NCBI GenBank assembly: GCA_026027325.1
Contig: JAMSLZ010000004.1
Coordinates: 620,001 to 684,000, forward strand
Source of the DNA: Actinomucor elegans
Taxonomy: Eukaryota; Mucoromycota; Mucoromycetes; Mucorales; Mucoraceae
Direction of reading: 5' to 3'
DNA length: 64,000 nt
The translations under genes were made by a program, and so were the position numbers. How positions within the stretch are numbered: position 1 is the stretch's first letter; each line of letters starts with the position of its first letter. The notes under the pieces were generated by a model that worked only from the letters and a program-made list of their open reading frames with translations, searched no databases and was not told the DNA's origin. Positions 31,764-43,037 of the stretch are shown here, one piece after another.

Positions 31764-33590
31764 GTAGTTGTGCATCAGGTCGTGCAGACAGAGGGCTTGA
31801 TCGAGGGGACTACGCATGGGACGGAATCCACCTTGTGCGAGATCTAGAGAAGGCGAATGGTCATAGACGCTTTGTGCAATGGTAATCTCAAACAACTTAC
31901 GCATCACCGAAGTCAAAGAAATTGGCCTGTAGTTGGCAGGATCAGAAGCATCACCTTTCTTGAAGATAGGAAAGACCTGGGCTTGACGCCATAGAACCGG
32001 TGTATAGCACCATTGGTAACAAACCTGGAATAGCAAAGAGAGGACAGGAGCAAGTAAATCAGCAACAGCCTTGAGCATTTCAGCTTTTAGATGATCAGGA
32101 CCAGGAGCTTTGCGGTTCGGCAGCTGTTTGATATGCTCAACCAAGGTTTCCACCGAGAAAATCCAAGACACTTCTTCATCAGACACCAGGAAAGGCACTT
32201 CTAAACCAAAGTCAGGAGCAGCCAGGGGACGAGAAGCAGTCGACAAAAGAGAACCATCATACACTGTAGCCAGGTGTGTAGCCATAGAATCGACTGATGC
32301 TTGAGGGCCATCAGGATGAGCATACGTAGCAGAGGTTTCTTTCCGGCGTTTCAGTCTAGACATGGTAGCAGTGGCCTTGGCAAAGTCCTTTTGGAGTGAC
32401 ATGCAAAAGTTCTTCCAGGAGAGTCTTTTTGCAGCAGCAACAGCACGACGAAACGACTTGTGAGCTTGCAGATGGAGATGCCAGTAATAAGCCTTGTCAA
32501 CACCAAATGAATGACGCCAACGGCAATAGAGGCGATCACGTTCTCGAGCAGCAGCTTCCAGATCAGCAGTCCAGTACTTCTTCCAATGACCAGGACGGGG
32601 AGCCTTAGACCCAATGGATTCATCCATCGCCTGATAGAGACACTCATTCAGAGATGTATTGAGTGAATCTATAGGTGGACGACTATCCGGAGGAGAACCA
32701 ACCAGACCAGCAAGAGTATCCTTCAAAGGAGCAACCAGACACCGAAACCGAGTATGGAACAGAGCCAGAGGCTCAGACTCAGCCAGCCGACTGAGGTTCC
32801 ATGTCCTACGAGGAGCCAGCACCGAAGAGTCACCTACACCAGAAGAGCCACCAGAAACAGCAATGTACTTGAACCCCAACTGAAGCAGCCGATGATCAGA
32901 GCCCAAAGACAGATCGGATGCCACAGAAAGAGAAGGAGACACCATACCAGAACCACCAATGTTGGTCAAGAACAAGTCAATGATACTGCTCGCCACAGCA
33001 CCATTTCTGAAGGTACAGTATGTATCAATACCATACGCCAAGGAAGCATTCAACACTGACAGATTGCGTTCTTCAATCCAAGGAAGCAGAGCTAGACCAC
33101 GAGGATTTGTTGCAGAATCACCAGTAAGATCACCAAGGCGTGCATTGAAGTCACCGCAGATAATAGTATCAGTGTGAAGAGGCAGTGAGTTGAGAGAAGA
33201 GAGCACCAGATCACGAGAGAGACTGGGTGGAAAGTAGACACAATGTACATTGACTTTGTCAACCTTGATCGACAGAGTATATGCATTGTAAGACGGAAGT
33301 TGAGAGACAGTAAAAGGACAGTGAGGAGAGATGAGAGCAGTGACACCACCTGAGCCACGTCCATTGGCATTAGTGACAGTTTGACCGTACAGATGATATT
33401 GAGACCAATCGGTAGGGATCAACCCAGAGGTAAGCCAAGTTTCAGTAATCAGGAGGATATCACAAGAGAGAGCATGAGAGAGTACATCATGGATGGTAGT
33501 GACCCGAAGGCCATTGGCATTCCACAATGCAAGAGAAAAGGAGCGGACGGGGGTATCAGAAGGAGTGAAAGGAGGGACTGAAGATGTCAT
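31764..33590 (-). pseudogene. LINE N ORF2, N-terminal part (APE endonuclease and RT start)
   Basis: This is the N-terminal 609 codons of LINE ORF2. The APE endonuclease is complete (WNANG, LITETW, GDFNARLG, FRNGAVASSIIDL, GSDHRL), followed by the RT fingers (KAPGPDHLKAEM, FKKGDASDPANYRPISL, GGFRPMRSPLDQ). Gypsy A2 cuts it at 31764. The ATG overlaps the ORF1 stop as TAATG at 33588-33592. A cut ORF2 cannot drive retrotransposition. Confidence 0.92.
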
Positions 33591-34549
33591 TATTGTGACA
33601 TTTCAGTATCGCTATCACCTGTAACGTCTTCACCAGATGGCAAAGCACCAGAACTACGGAATGCAAAAGCAGCCTTCTTGGGATCCTTTTCGGCAAGACG
33701 AGAGCGAGCTTCCTTAATGGCTTGATCAAGATCACCATCATCAATCCATCCAAGTTCCACAAAGGAGCGACCAACAGAAGGGACCATCACTGGTCGAATG
33801 AACGCCAGAGTGCTGATACAGCGAGAGTGAACGAGGTTAGCCATCTCGTTTTCACGAGCATTGGCTGAGAGAGAAGCATACTTGGGGTCAGCAAGATGGG
33901 CTGGGTTTAAAGGATCAAAATCCTTAATGAACTCAGCTTCAGCCGTAGTCATAAGCTCGGTAAACTTTTCAACATACTGCGTATGTATCAGGACACCAAG
34001 GACACCAGTAGCAGGGAAACAGACATCTAACACACGACCAGTGTCAACACCAGCGCGACGTAACCGAGAGCGGACTTCAGTACGATCAAGTTTGCGAGAT
34101 CGACCAAGATAAACATAGGTAAAACCCTGAGGACCCTGGGCCTCAAGGGTTTTGAAGGCGCGAGCAGCGGCTATACGTTTCTTTAGGGAAACGGCAGCAG
34201 GGCGAGAGGGGCGGCTGTCCTTTTTTACAGCGGCTGCAGCAATGGCAGCGAAAGACCGGGCACCATTTTTTTCCTGGGCGGGAGAAGCGACATCCTGCGG
34301 TGGACTACGAGCGGTGGCAGCAGAGAGTTGTGCTCGAAGTTGGTTATTTTCATTAACCAGAGCCTGGTTTTCGGTTTTGAGTCCAAGAATCTCATTTTTC
34401 AAGGTCTGGAGCTCTTCAAATAATGTTTGATGTTGTTGCACTTGCTGAACAAGTGAAAACACCATTTGCTGTAGCTGCTGGAACTGCATTGGCTGTTGCA
34501 TTTGGTCCATTGAGCCAGATGGCTCAGATGCATGTTGAACATTGGACAT
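33590..34549 (-). CDS. LINE N ORF1 (RNA-binding/coiled-coil protein)
   Basis: This 319-aa ORF1 protein presumably coats LINE RNA. It begins MSNVQHASEPSG at 34549. Residues 14-80 are glutamine-rich and then form a heptad coiled coil (LQTLKNEILGLKTENQALVNENN). An alanine/lysine-rich basic linker follows (about 95-130). Residues about 137-240 (GFTYVYLGRSRKLDRTEVRSRL..., then FDPLNPAHLADPKYASL) form a compact region that might be an RRM-like fold, by analogy only. It is intact, and its stop TAA overlaps the ORF2 ATG. Copies or fragments occur at 15481, 49867/56488 and 60939, and a diverged one at 35216. Confidence 0.88.
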   Translation of the reverse strand: MSNVQHASEPSGSMDQMQQPMQFQQLQQMVFSLVQQVQQHQTLFEELQTLKNEILGLKTENQALVNENNQLRAQLSAATARSPPQDVASPAQEKNGARSFAAIAAAAVKKDSRPSRPAAVSLKKRIAAARAFKTLEAQGPQGFTYVYLGRSRKLDRTEVRSRLRRAGVDTGRVLDVCFPATGVLGVLIHTQYVEKFTELMTTAEAEFIKDFDPLNPAHLADPKYASLSANARENEMANLVHSRCISTLAFIRPVMVPSVGRSFVELGWIDDGDLDQAIKEARSRLAEKDPKKAAFAFRSSGALPSGEDVTGDSDTEMSQ

Positions 34550-34738
34550 TTCGAAATGGAGAAAAATTCAAGATGTCGAAAACTTGATGGAATGTTCTGA
34601 AAAAAAAACTGCAGATAGTACTTGGCGAGGCGAAGATGGATGTGCAATTTTTATAGATGGATGTATAGTAGTTGTTGAGATATTCGGCTTTGAAAAAGTG
34701 GATTTTTGAAAAAAGTTTTCAAAAGCGAAAGAAGAGTT
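34550..34738 (-). other. LINE N 5' UTR
   Basis: This 189-bp leader is probably the internal promoter. Its outer end in LINE sense is AACTCTTCTTTCGCTTTTG. The first 13-14 bases recur at the 5' ends of units K and F2. Confidence 0.75.
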
Positions 34739-34763
34739 GGGGATGTAGCTCAGTTTAAAGATT
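34739..34763. other. tRNA-Ala-like block at LINE N/F2 junction
   Basis: GGGGATGTAGCTCAGTTTAA followed by AGATT lies between the 5' end of unit N and the 3' end of unit F2, whose own 3' UTR is quite different from that of N and R. Confidence 0.85.
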
Positions 34764-35215
34764 TTGTTTATTGATAGTATTCTATATGCATTCGCTCTAT
34801 GGAGCATTTAGTTGCAATACCAGGAGCAAAGCAGCAAAAAGTCTATATTATAGGTTGTACAATAAGTCCTAAGCTCCTAATGGAGGTTTAGACCAAACTA
34901 TAAAAAGACAACAAAAAACTACGGGAAAGAAAAGAAGAACATAAAAAAGATGAAAGATGAGAAGCAGCAGAAGATTGGGGGTGGGAACTGTTCACATGGG
35001 GAACACCTCGACAGACACACCGCAGCCAAACCAAAAGACATACACCAACATCCGGGAATCCACAAAAAAAGCAAGAAAAAAAGGAGAGAACAAGAAGCAA
35101 AAGCAAACAGCGTTGGAAAGGGTACTAGGACCAGAAGAAAAGAAAGATCAAGAGAGAGAGAGAGAGAGAAAAAGGAAAACGACTAAAGCGGCAAGCAAGA
35201 GAAAAAACGGGGGAA
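34764..35215 (-). other. LINE F2 3' UTR
   Basis: This is purine-rich on plus, with a short GA repeat near 35150-35170. It holds no supportable gene and is unrelated by eye to the 3' UTR of N, R and S. Confidence 0.7.
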
Positions 35216-36932
35216 TTACTCGGTCATCATCTCCGCTTCTTCCACTTGAGAGACAGTCGGAGAGGGGACGCGAGACAACAGAGACGCAGTTTCCTTGTCA
35301 TGATGAAGGAGATAGCTTAGGTAGCACAAGCGCTGTTTCCTTGCTAACCTCTTTTCATCAGAGGGTGGACTTGAGGAGGAGCTGGTGGGACCAGGAGGAG
35401 AAGAAGCAGAGCGGGCAGCGAGTTCTTCAGCCAAAATGGAATCGAATTGCTTTTGGTTTATTCGCTCTTTTTCAAGAAACGAACGAGCAACAGAGACACG
35501 AAGAGGACGACGGACAAACGAGACAGCACGGAGACAACGAAGGTTTTCAACCTCGCGAGCCTTTTGGACTCGCAAGTCACCAGAAAGAGAAGCAAACTTG
35601 GGATCCTTGAGGTTGGCAGGGTCGTAAGGATCAAAATCCAGGCAAGGGGAACCACCACGGCCATTGGCATGCATAGCTGTAGTAAATTCAAGTGTATAGT
35701 CGTTATGCAACAGGAACGAAACAACACGACTTGTAGGATATTGTATATCCAGAATGCGAGAGTTGTTCAAGCCAATGGCCTGAAGGGACTGACGCAGTTC
35801 TTTCAACGGGCGGCGAACAGAGGTAGAGTAGTACACAAACTGATATCCTGGAGGGATACCAGTGTTAGGGCCAAAGAGGCGAGCAATTGTGGCGGCAGCA
35901 CGGCGAGGTGGTGGAAGCAAAGTCTTCTTTTTTGGTTTCTTGCTGCACACATTGGTGGCAGCAACAGAAGCATAGCTAGCTGTTGACTTACCAACAACAG
36001 CAGCACCAGAAGAAGGAAGAGGAAGAGTAACAGCCTTGGCGGTGATTTTAGCCTTTTTAGGGGCCAAAAGAGAGGCAACTTGAGCTTCGAGAGCTCGGCG
36101 AGCAGATTCAGATTGAGTAATGATACAGAATTAAATTATAATAATATTATAACCTAATTTATATACTTTTAATTTTTAATATAACTATAAAAATAACTTA
36201 TTGTTTTAAATACCTTAATAAATTATATACTGTATAAAACATTTTATATATCGTTTTATTTTTAATTAATATTATTTTTGTAAATAATTATAAATTTATA
36301 AATAGCATTAATTATATTTTAATAATTTTATATGTATGAGTGAAATTTTTATTTTTCAAAACAAATTTCATAATTTTTTTTCTTTAAAAAATTAATTAAA
36401 AAAGCACGTAGTAAGTTATTTTTGTAACTTACAACTACAATATACTAATAAACGTGACTCATTCTGCAAGAGCCTTTTGCAGTCGAAAGATTTCGCTATA
36501 AGCGTCTTCAAGTCGACTCAAACGCTGATTGACCTCTTGCATGAATGGTTGTAATGCTGATTGATCAACAATACCGGTCATTTTGGTGGTAGTGGGAGCA
36601 GTAGCTGGTGAAAAATCCAAACTGAAGGCTGGTGGTGTCTGTAGTTTGGTTGGCTTGAGGTGTGAGTAGCTGGTCGACGTTTTTTTAAGTGAAAATAAAT
36701 CGGCTTGAAAAAGAGGTGGTGAAAGCGATGAAAACTGCCTTTTAACACCCAATGAAAAAAATTCAGCGTGCTTTTGGGGCGGAGAGGAAGGTTCTGACAA
36801 AGTTTGAACTTGATCGGAAGAGATGATGTTGCGATCTTGCTTCGTAATGTTTTCACAATGGAGAGATGGCGAAATCGGACAAATGTGTTCAGAATTTGAC
36901 GAGATTTTGTCAGATGAAGGAGATGAAGACAC
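35216..36932 (-). pseudogene. LINE F2 ORF1, interrupted
   Basis: This is a diverged homologue of the LINE ORF1 at 33590-34549. The N-terminal part (36932-36459) begins MSSSPSSDKISSN and has a serine-rich region and a short coiled coil (NQRLSRLEDAYSEIFRLQKAL). An AT-rich insert (about 36119-36455) then breaks the gene. The C-terminal part (36118-35216) carries a basic linker (KKPKKKTLLPPP) and the conserved region GYQFVYYSTSVRRPLKELRQ, then FDPYDPANLKDPKFASLS, aligned with FDPLNPAHLADPKYASLS of the main family. Neither half alone is a full protein. No ORF2 follows. Confidence 0.82.
36119..36455. mobile_element. AT-rich insertion in F2 ORF1, possibly MITE-derived
   Basis: About 335 bp of very AT-rich non-coding DNA separates the two ORF1 halves. 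Limits are approximate, and I cannot define TIRs or a clear target duplication. Its right part (36370-36440) shares GCACGTAGTAAGTTA and neighbouring runs with the MITE at 16537-16797. Confidence 0.5.
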
Positions 36933-37060
36933 AGAAATGTTGGCCAGTACTGTTTTGATAGATTGGTTATTAGTTTTGCTGAGGTTAGTCGTGTTTAAAC
37001 TGCTTAAAAATTTTTTTCACTACAACAAGTGTAGAAAAATTTGGTTAGCGGAAGAAGAGT

Positions 37061-37085
37061 GGGGATGTAGCTCAGTTTAAAGATT
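37061..37085. other. tRNA-Ala-like block at LINE F2/R junction
   Basis: GGGGATGTAGCTCAGTTTAA followed by AGATT lies between the 5' end of F2 (GAAGAAGAGT on plus) and the 3' UTR of unit R. Confidence 0.85.
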
Positions 37086-37387
37086 ATATTTTATTAATAA
37101 GTAGTTATATGGGCAAACTCTATAGAGCAACTAGCCTAACTATATGAAAGATGTTTAGAATAAACATAGAAAAAAGTATAAAAAACCCTGAGAACCACAA
37201 GGGAGAAAAGGTTGAAGACAAGAGCGAGAACCAGTAGACTATTGCAGCTCTGAGTGATCCAAAAGGCAAGCCAACAGCTGGGAACTTTGATAATCACTTA
37301 CCACCGTGACTGCGCAGTTGAAAGACAAACAGGCTGGTTCATCAATAGAACAGAGAGAAAGAGAGGCTCAATAAACCAAGGAGAGGT

Positions 37388-40103
37388 TTATATAGTACGA
37401 GTAGCAGCAAACCAGGCATCACCAGGATCTGGATCTGGAGCGATAGCAGCAAGAGGAGATGACACAGCGTGTCAATCACATAGAGAACCTCAAGGAGTGC
37501 AGACCAGAAAGGCGGTGGACCATTGGATGCTTTCAAGGGCAACAAGTTCAGGGCATGATCAATGCGATTGACATCTGGCGGAGCAGCAGGTAATTGGCAC
37601 AGAAGGCGAGGATCAATGCCACGGCAATTGAACACAAAGTGATCTCGAGAGAGCCGGTAACCAGTGAAACAAGGACACAATTCATCACGATTAGCGAAAC
37701 GGCCTAACCGCCATCGAACAAGACGACTGCGAGCAGCACGAGTCATAGGCAGGTACAGTATTGGATCAGGCTTTGAAGTAGAGGGCCGACAAGCACGCAA
37801 AAGAACCGATTTACCAGTGTGAGCAGCAGCAGCCATTTGCTTGTCAAAGAGATCTTGCCAGTAGCCAGAGAACCAGGACTTGAGACGAGAGGCTGTAGGT
37901 ACAGGATTGGGCAATGCCATATACATAGGATTGAGGTATAGAAGCTTGTTCAATCGAGTGTAGCCAAGACCAGAAGGAGAATTGTCTCGAGAAGAGTTCA
38001 GCAAGGATATCAAGCAATCATCAGGAAGCCATTGCGATCGTAGGGCATACTTGGTAACCAGGACATTGTACCGATGCTTCATGGAAGGGATACAAGTGAT
38101 GTGCTTCGTGACATTGAACCATCGGGAGCCAACAAACATACCAACTAACCGGTTCTGAAGGTTATCCAAAGCAGTAAAGTCAGCAGCAGAGAGCCTAGAT
38201 ATAGCAAGACCGTACTCAAACTTGGGCCGAATGAAGGTAGTATATAACCGAGAACAGAGCAAGAGAGAGAAACCATTGCGGTTGACACCAACCGAATTCA
38301 GTAGAGCCATGGTTTTGACTGCACCACCAGACCGTTTAGCCAAGATACCTGGACCATCAAGACCTTTCTTGTTGAATGGCATACCAAGATACGTGAACTC
38401 ATTCACTGCAGGCAGAGGAACATCATAGAGACTCAGTCTAAAGTTGGTAGACGTAGAGGAGGTCACAGAAGGAGCGTTCAGGACAGCACACTTGGTAGGG
38501 TTCCAACGATAGCCCAGTACTCTTGAATGGTCAGCAGCTAGGTTCAACATATTTTGCACCTCATGTTTGGAGCCAAAGATTGCCACATCGTCGGCAAACA
38601 GAAGACAGTTAATGGCCACAGCCTCAGCAGATCCAGGAGGAGACACCACAGCAGTAGTATCCGAAGCTTCAGACCGAAGGAGCTCAGGCAAGGAGTTGAT
38701 GTACAAAGAGTACAAGTGAGGACTCAACACCGAGCCTTGGAGTACACCAGTGGCAGGGGAGAAAGAGGAAGAGATGTGGTTGGCAATCAACACGGAGATG
38801 GATACATCATCAAATAGATTGACCAGCAGACCAAGGAGAGGCCGAGGCAGAGATGAATTCTCAAGAGCATTCCAGATCACACATCGATCAACAGTGTCAT
38901 AGGCAGCCTTAATATCCAGAAAAGCAACAACAGGATAGTGGTGATGAACCAAGAAGTAGTTGTGCATCAGGTCGTGCAGACAGAGGGCTTGATCCAAAGG
39001 ACTACGCATGGGACGGAAGCCACCTTGTGCGAGATCTAGAGGAGGCGAATGGTCATAGACGCTTTGTGCAATGGTAATCTCAAACAACTTACGCATCACC
39101 GAAGTCAAAGAAATTGGCCTGTAGTTGGCAGGATCAGAAGCATCACCTTTCTTGAAGATAGGAAAGACCTGGGCTTGACGCCATAGAACCGGTGTATAGC
39201 ACCATTGGTAACAAACCTGGAATAGCAAAGAGAGGACAGGAGCAAGTAAATCAGCAACAGCCTTGAGCATTTCAGCTTTTAGATGATCAGGACCAGGAGC
39301 TTTGCGATTCGGCAACTGTTTGATATGCTCAACCAAGGTTTCCACCGAGAAAATCCAAGACACTTCTTCATCAGACACCAGGAAAGGCACTTCTAAACCA
39401 AAGTCAGGAGCAGCCAGGGGACGAGAAGCAGTCGACAAAAGAGAACCATCATACACTGTAGCCAGGTGTGTAGCCATAGAATCGACTGATGCTTGAGGGC
39501 CATCAGGATGAGCATACGTAGCAGAGGTTTCTTTCCGGCGTTTCAGCCTAGACATGGTAGCAGTGGCCTTGGCAAAGTCCTTTTGGAGTGACATGCAAAA
39601 GTTCTTCCAGGAGAGTCTTTTTGCAGCGGCAACAGCACGACGAAACGACTTGTGAGCTTGCAGATGAAGATGCCAGTAATAAGCCTTGTCAACACCAAAT
39701 GAATGACGCCAACGGCAATAGAGGCGATCACGTTCTCGAGCAGCAGCTTCCAGATCAGCAGTCCAGTACTTCTTCCAATGACCAGGACGAGGAGCCTTAG
39801 ACCCAATGGATGCATCCATCGCCTGATAGAGACACTCATTCAGAGATGCATTGAGTAAATCTATAGATGGACGAGTATCCGGAGGAGAACCAACCAGACC
39901 AGCCAGAGTATCCTTCAAGGGAGCAACCAGACACCGAAACCGAGTATGGAACAGAGCCAAAGGCTCAGACTCAGCCAGCCGACTGAGGTTCCATGTCCTA
40001 CGAGGAGCCAGCACCGAAGAGTCACCTACCCCAGAAGAGCCACCAGAAACAGCAATGTACCTGAATCTCAATTGCAGCAGACGATGATCCGAGCCCAGAG
40101 ATA
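37388..40103 (-). pseudogene. LINE R ORF2, C-terminal three-quarters
   Basis: This runs from the end of the APE domain through the RT fingers (FKKGDASDPANYRPISL), palm (AFLDIKAAYDTVD, GVLQGSVLSP, FADD), thumb and the C-terminal CPCF...H...C cluster. It is separated from its first 226 codons by element D. A 2-bp insertion near 37453 (AGAGGAGATG versus AGAGGATG in N) also shifts the last ~20 codons, so the natural frame would have ended at 37388 but the actual one runs to 37342. Confidence 0.9.
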
Positions 40104-41490
40104 CACTATGGCGAAAAAATTGGCTGCTAATATGCCAAAATGGGCAGGTAAACTGCCAATTTTTACTTATAATGCCTTGGCTGTTTTAATGCAGTAAAAA
40201 ATTTTCAAATAGCCAATAAAGGCATATTAATAGCCAAGGAAACTGGCAGAAAATATGCCAATAAGAGCATATTAGTAGCCAAGGAAACTGGCAGAAAATA
40301 TGCCATTATGGGCATATTAGTAGCCAATACTCTCATTTTCAGTCTGCCAAATGGTACCATTAATGAATTGAAATATACGTATATACGTTTATGAAAATAA
40401 TTATATTTTAATAATAATATTGATTTTATTACTTTTTCTTTCATTAGATCAAATAGTATAGTATAAAATATATAGTATAAAGCATATATAGTATAAAGCA
40501 TATATAAAGGTAAAATATACCTGCTGTATAGTAATATATATCCAGGAAAAATATCAACATAGCAATCAACTTACCGTTACCAGTCCTTTAATAAACGCAC
40601 AAGAGTAGTCATTCATACAGAAAAATAAAAGGCAAAGTGACAAAAGCAACTAAACACCGGTTATATTAGTCATTATTATGAAGGATAACTTATAAATCTT
40701 TGATAAAACTAACCTCAAACCAATCAAACGAACAAATTACTCAATCATCTACTGCTGCAACTATTCAAAAAGGAAGATGGTTAGACTAATAAAGCCTAAA
40801 GTATATACCTTAACAATGTAGTAATACATACCTGTGGAGCTTGCGTCGCATAGCAACGCGTACGTAATATACTACACTCGACAATAGTACATTTAGAAAA
40901 TAACAAGGCAAAGTTGATCCTATATATGTAAAAGAAAGAAAGAAAGAAAATAACAATGAGTAATTCAGCGAGCAATGAATTGTAAAAAGAAACATACCAA
41001 AGTCAAACAAATGCAGCCTCTAAAAAAGAAAACACGTTAGAAAACAATAATGTTCGTCATTCTAAAACATGAAAACAATACCTTAAGCAAATATATCAAG
41101 AAATGAAGTATGCTGAGCCTAGGTAGCCATAAATACAGAAAAAGAGACAGAGCTAAGAAGAACTACTACTAAAAAATAAAGCTAACCATTAGAAACAATA
41201 CAATTCTATCAAAAATGAATAATATACACTTAAAAAAAAAAGAAAGCATACACACCAAAGCGTCGTAAAAGGGGGCCTTTACTGAAAGAAAAGACAAAAG
41301 GCAAATATATGCTGCTGCTTTTTAGGTAGGCTATCGAGTTCATTAGTATACTTGTTTAAATAAAAGAAATGAAAAGAAATAAAAAAGTGAAAACATGACG
41401 AAAAAACTACAACACTCAAAGGCTAAAATGGACGCGTCATTGGCATTCAGCCAATTAAAAAGGACTAAAGTAGACTTTTATTGTTTTCTT
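40104..41490. other. CACTA D left subterminal repeats and non-coding region
   Basis: Within 40115-40345 the pair GGCATATT / AATATGCC and TTGGC / GCCAA recurs many times (for example GGCAGAAAATATGCCAATAA), forming inverted subterminal repeats. Bases 40430-40510 hold short GTATAAAGCATATATA repeats. No gene is seen before 41491. Confidence 0.7.
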
Positions 41491-42638
41491 TTAACTAGAT
41501 CTGGAAGCAGCTTTGCCTTTCTTTTGGCGTGAAATTTGAGGCGATTCAACTTCTTCGTCATCATCGCTAAAAACAGTGCGCTCTTCTTCACTATCAACAG
41601 CCATCATACGTTTTCTTCCTTTAGCAGGGCGAGAAGAGTAATTGGATGCTGATGCAGCTAATTCTCGAATACGAGCAGCAGAATTACTGCAATCGCCAGC
41701 AAAAGGAGATTCTCGTACTTGAACCGCAGAAGCAAAGCAATGCTGATTTAACACACTGTTTATATATATAAAAAAAAATATGTGAATAAAAAGGCTGTTG
41801 AGCAATAAATTGCAAATGTCCCATACCTGAACTCAGATTCATTTTCTAAATCAATAGAAACATCACTTCTTTCAGCTTCGTTGTGATAAAATACATTACT
41901 TGTTAAACCAGAGGCAGACATAGAAGCGGTAGAGATGGAAGCTTTACTCTTTAAACCGTTGTTCTTGTTTTTCAATACTGCAGTAATCAAAAGCTTTGCA
42001 CCCCACATTTCTTTGCATAAATGCAAATCGATATGATTCTCATCCAAAGCCTTCTTTTCCAAGATAAGACAATAGCGTTCTTGAATGCTAGTATCAATTT
42101 TGGCGATATCTTTAAACGACATACCGTCAACGTATTCACTAGTCTTCTTCAATTCCTTAATCATTGTCTGCACGACATCTCTTGCTGTCATGCGCAACTG
42201 ATTATACAGATCATTGACCTCCACGTCAGTTACGGTTGTGTTCCGCTTTCGTTCTTCCAGTAGCCTGACAAGAGATTTGAGACGTTTGGCAGCGTGAGGA
42301 GTGGCATTCTTCTTGGTAGGAATAAAGCCTTCCTTTGCTTCCTCAGGTACCTTTTCAATGCATCTTCTGCTTCTCAAATTGGGATTGGCGACATTGGCAA
42401 TCGCTTCATTTCTCGCTGTATAGAAGTGTTAATTACAGTATCAACCAAAAGCATCAAAAATGAATATACCTTGGACGAGAGCTTGTTCCATTTGTTCACT
42501 TGAAGATTGTGCTACTCTTTCGCTTGGAAAGACAGGAGCCAAGATATGGATCAAATCTTGAAGCATTTGGCGGGTGTCCAGAATATCTTGTTGCATCTTA
42601 GCGAGCGCTTGCATAATAGCATCGTTGTTGTTAGGCAT
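41491..42638 (-). CDS. CACTA D accessory protein (three exons, 340 aa), unknown function
   Basis: This is the homologue of the gene at 23929-25011. Exons 42638-42470, 42415-41827 and 41755-41491 join in frame (1023 nt) with GT..AG introns of 54 and 71 nt at matching positions; the third exon starts TGTGTTAAATCAGCA against TGTGGATAATCAGCA in C. Conserved protein blocks are MLQDLIHILAPVFP near the N-terminus, ANPNLRSRRCIEKV after intron 1, and DTSIQERYCLILEKKALDE with LHLCKEMWGAKLL in the middle. The tail is acidic then basic. It is fully open although the neighbouring transposase is broken. I do not recognise a known domain. Confidence 0.83.
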
Positions 42639-42741
42639 TGTTTAAATAAAATAAGACTTTTTAGAAGGATGATTATCAAACGAGCTCTCACATCACGTGA
42701 TAATAGAATATATTGTTTTAAGATTATTTTATTTTATAAAT

Positions 42742-43037
42742 TTATAATTTTATTTTTTTAAGAACAGGTACAATATTGTTATTAACATTATTAAATATAT
42801 CTTCCTCATTGTTTTCATATACTCTTTTGCTTTTTTTACTTTTGTTATATGTTTTAAATTCATAAACTTTTTTTATTTTTTTATTTGATCCATTTTTTTT
42901 AATATAAATTTCAAAACACCCATCTTTTTGTTTAATTTTAAATTCACTTAAATCATATTTTTTTATTTTTTTACAATCATACTTCTTTTAATATTATATT
43001 TAAAGTTATCATCGGCTATTAAATCTAATATGTTCAT
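42742..43037 (-). pseudogene. Small lysine/asparagine-rich ORF with homopolymer frameshift
   Basis: Reading on minus, an ATG at 43037 (MNILDLIADDNFKYN) and a longer downstream frame (KYDLSEFKIKQKDGC ... NNIVPVLKK) ending at 42742 join if one base changes in an A run near 42965-42980. The total of 296 nt is one base short of a frame. It shares the extreme AT bias of the neighbouring Merlin transposase and may belong to that element. Function is unknown, and it could be chance. Confidence 0.35.

Larger units (their letters stand above)
16170..34738 (-). mobile_element. LINE unit N (full length, interrupted)
   Basis: This is an APE-type non-LTR retrotransposon on minus: 3' UTR 16194-16497, ORF2 in two pieces, ORF1 33590-34549, 5' UTR 34550-34738. 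Removing the 261-bp MITE and Gypsy A2 leaves about 4.8 kb, the same as unit R. ORF2 lost 61 bp at the A2 junction relative to R (38895-38955). Confidence 0.88.
34739..37060 (-). mobile_element. LINE unit F2: ORF1-only, non-autonomous
   Basis: This is a 2.3-kb unit in the same head-to-tail series: 3' UTR 34764-35215, ORF1 35216-36932 broken by an AT-rich insert, 5' UTR 36933-37060. No endonuclease or RT sequence is present. ORF1 runs straight into the 3' UTR. Its termini match those of N and R (the 5' ACTCTTCTTCCGCT and the tRNA-like 3' block), although the body is diverged. Confidence 0.8.

Noticed and set aside
34957..35610. Long plus-strand frames opposite LINE F2 ORF1 and its 3' UTR
   Set aside because: They are antisense to a recognisable ORF1, of low complexity (R, K, E, Q), and have no family signature.
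36119..36455. Intron in LINE F2 ORF1
   Set aside because: The interval lacks usable GT..AG borders in frame, is far longer than the 53-79 nt introns seen here, and shares sequence with a MITE.
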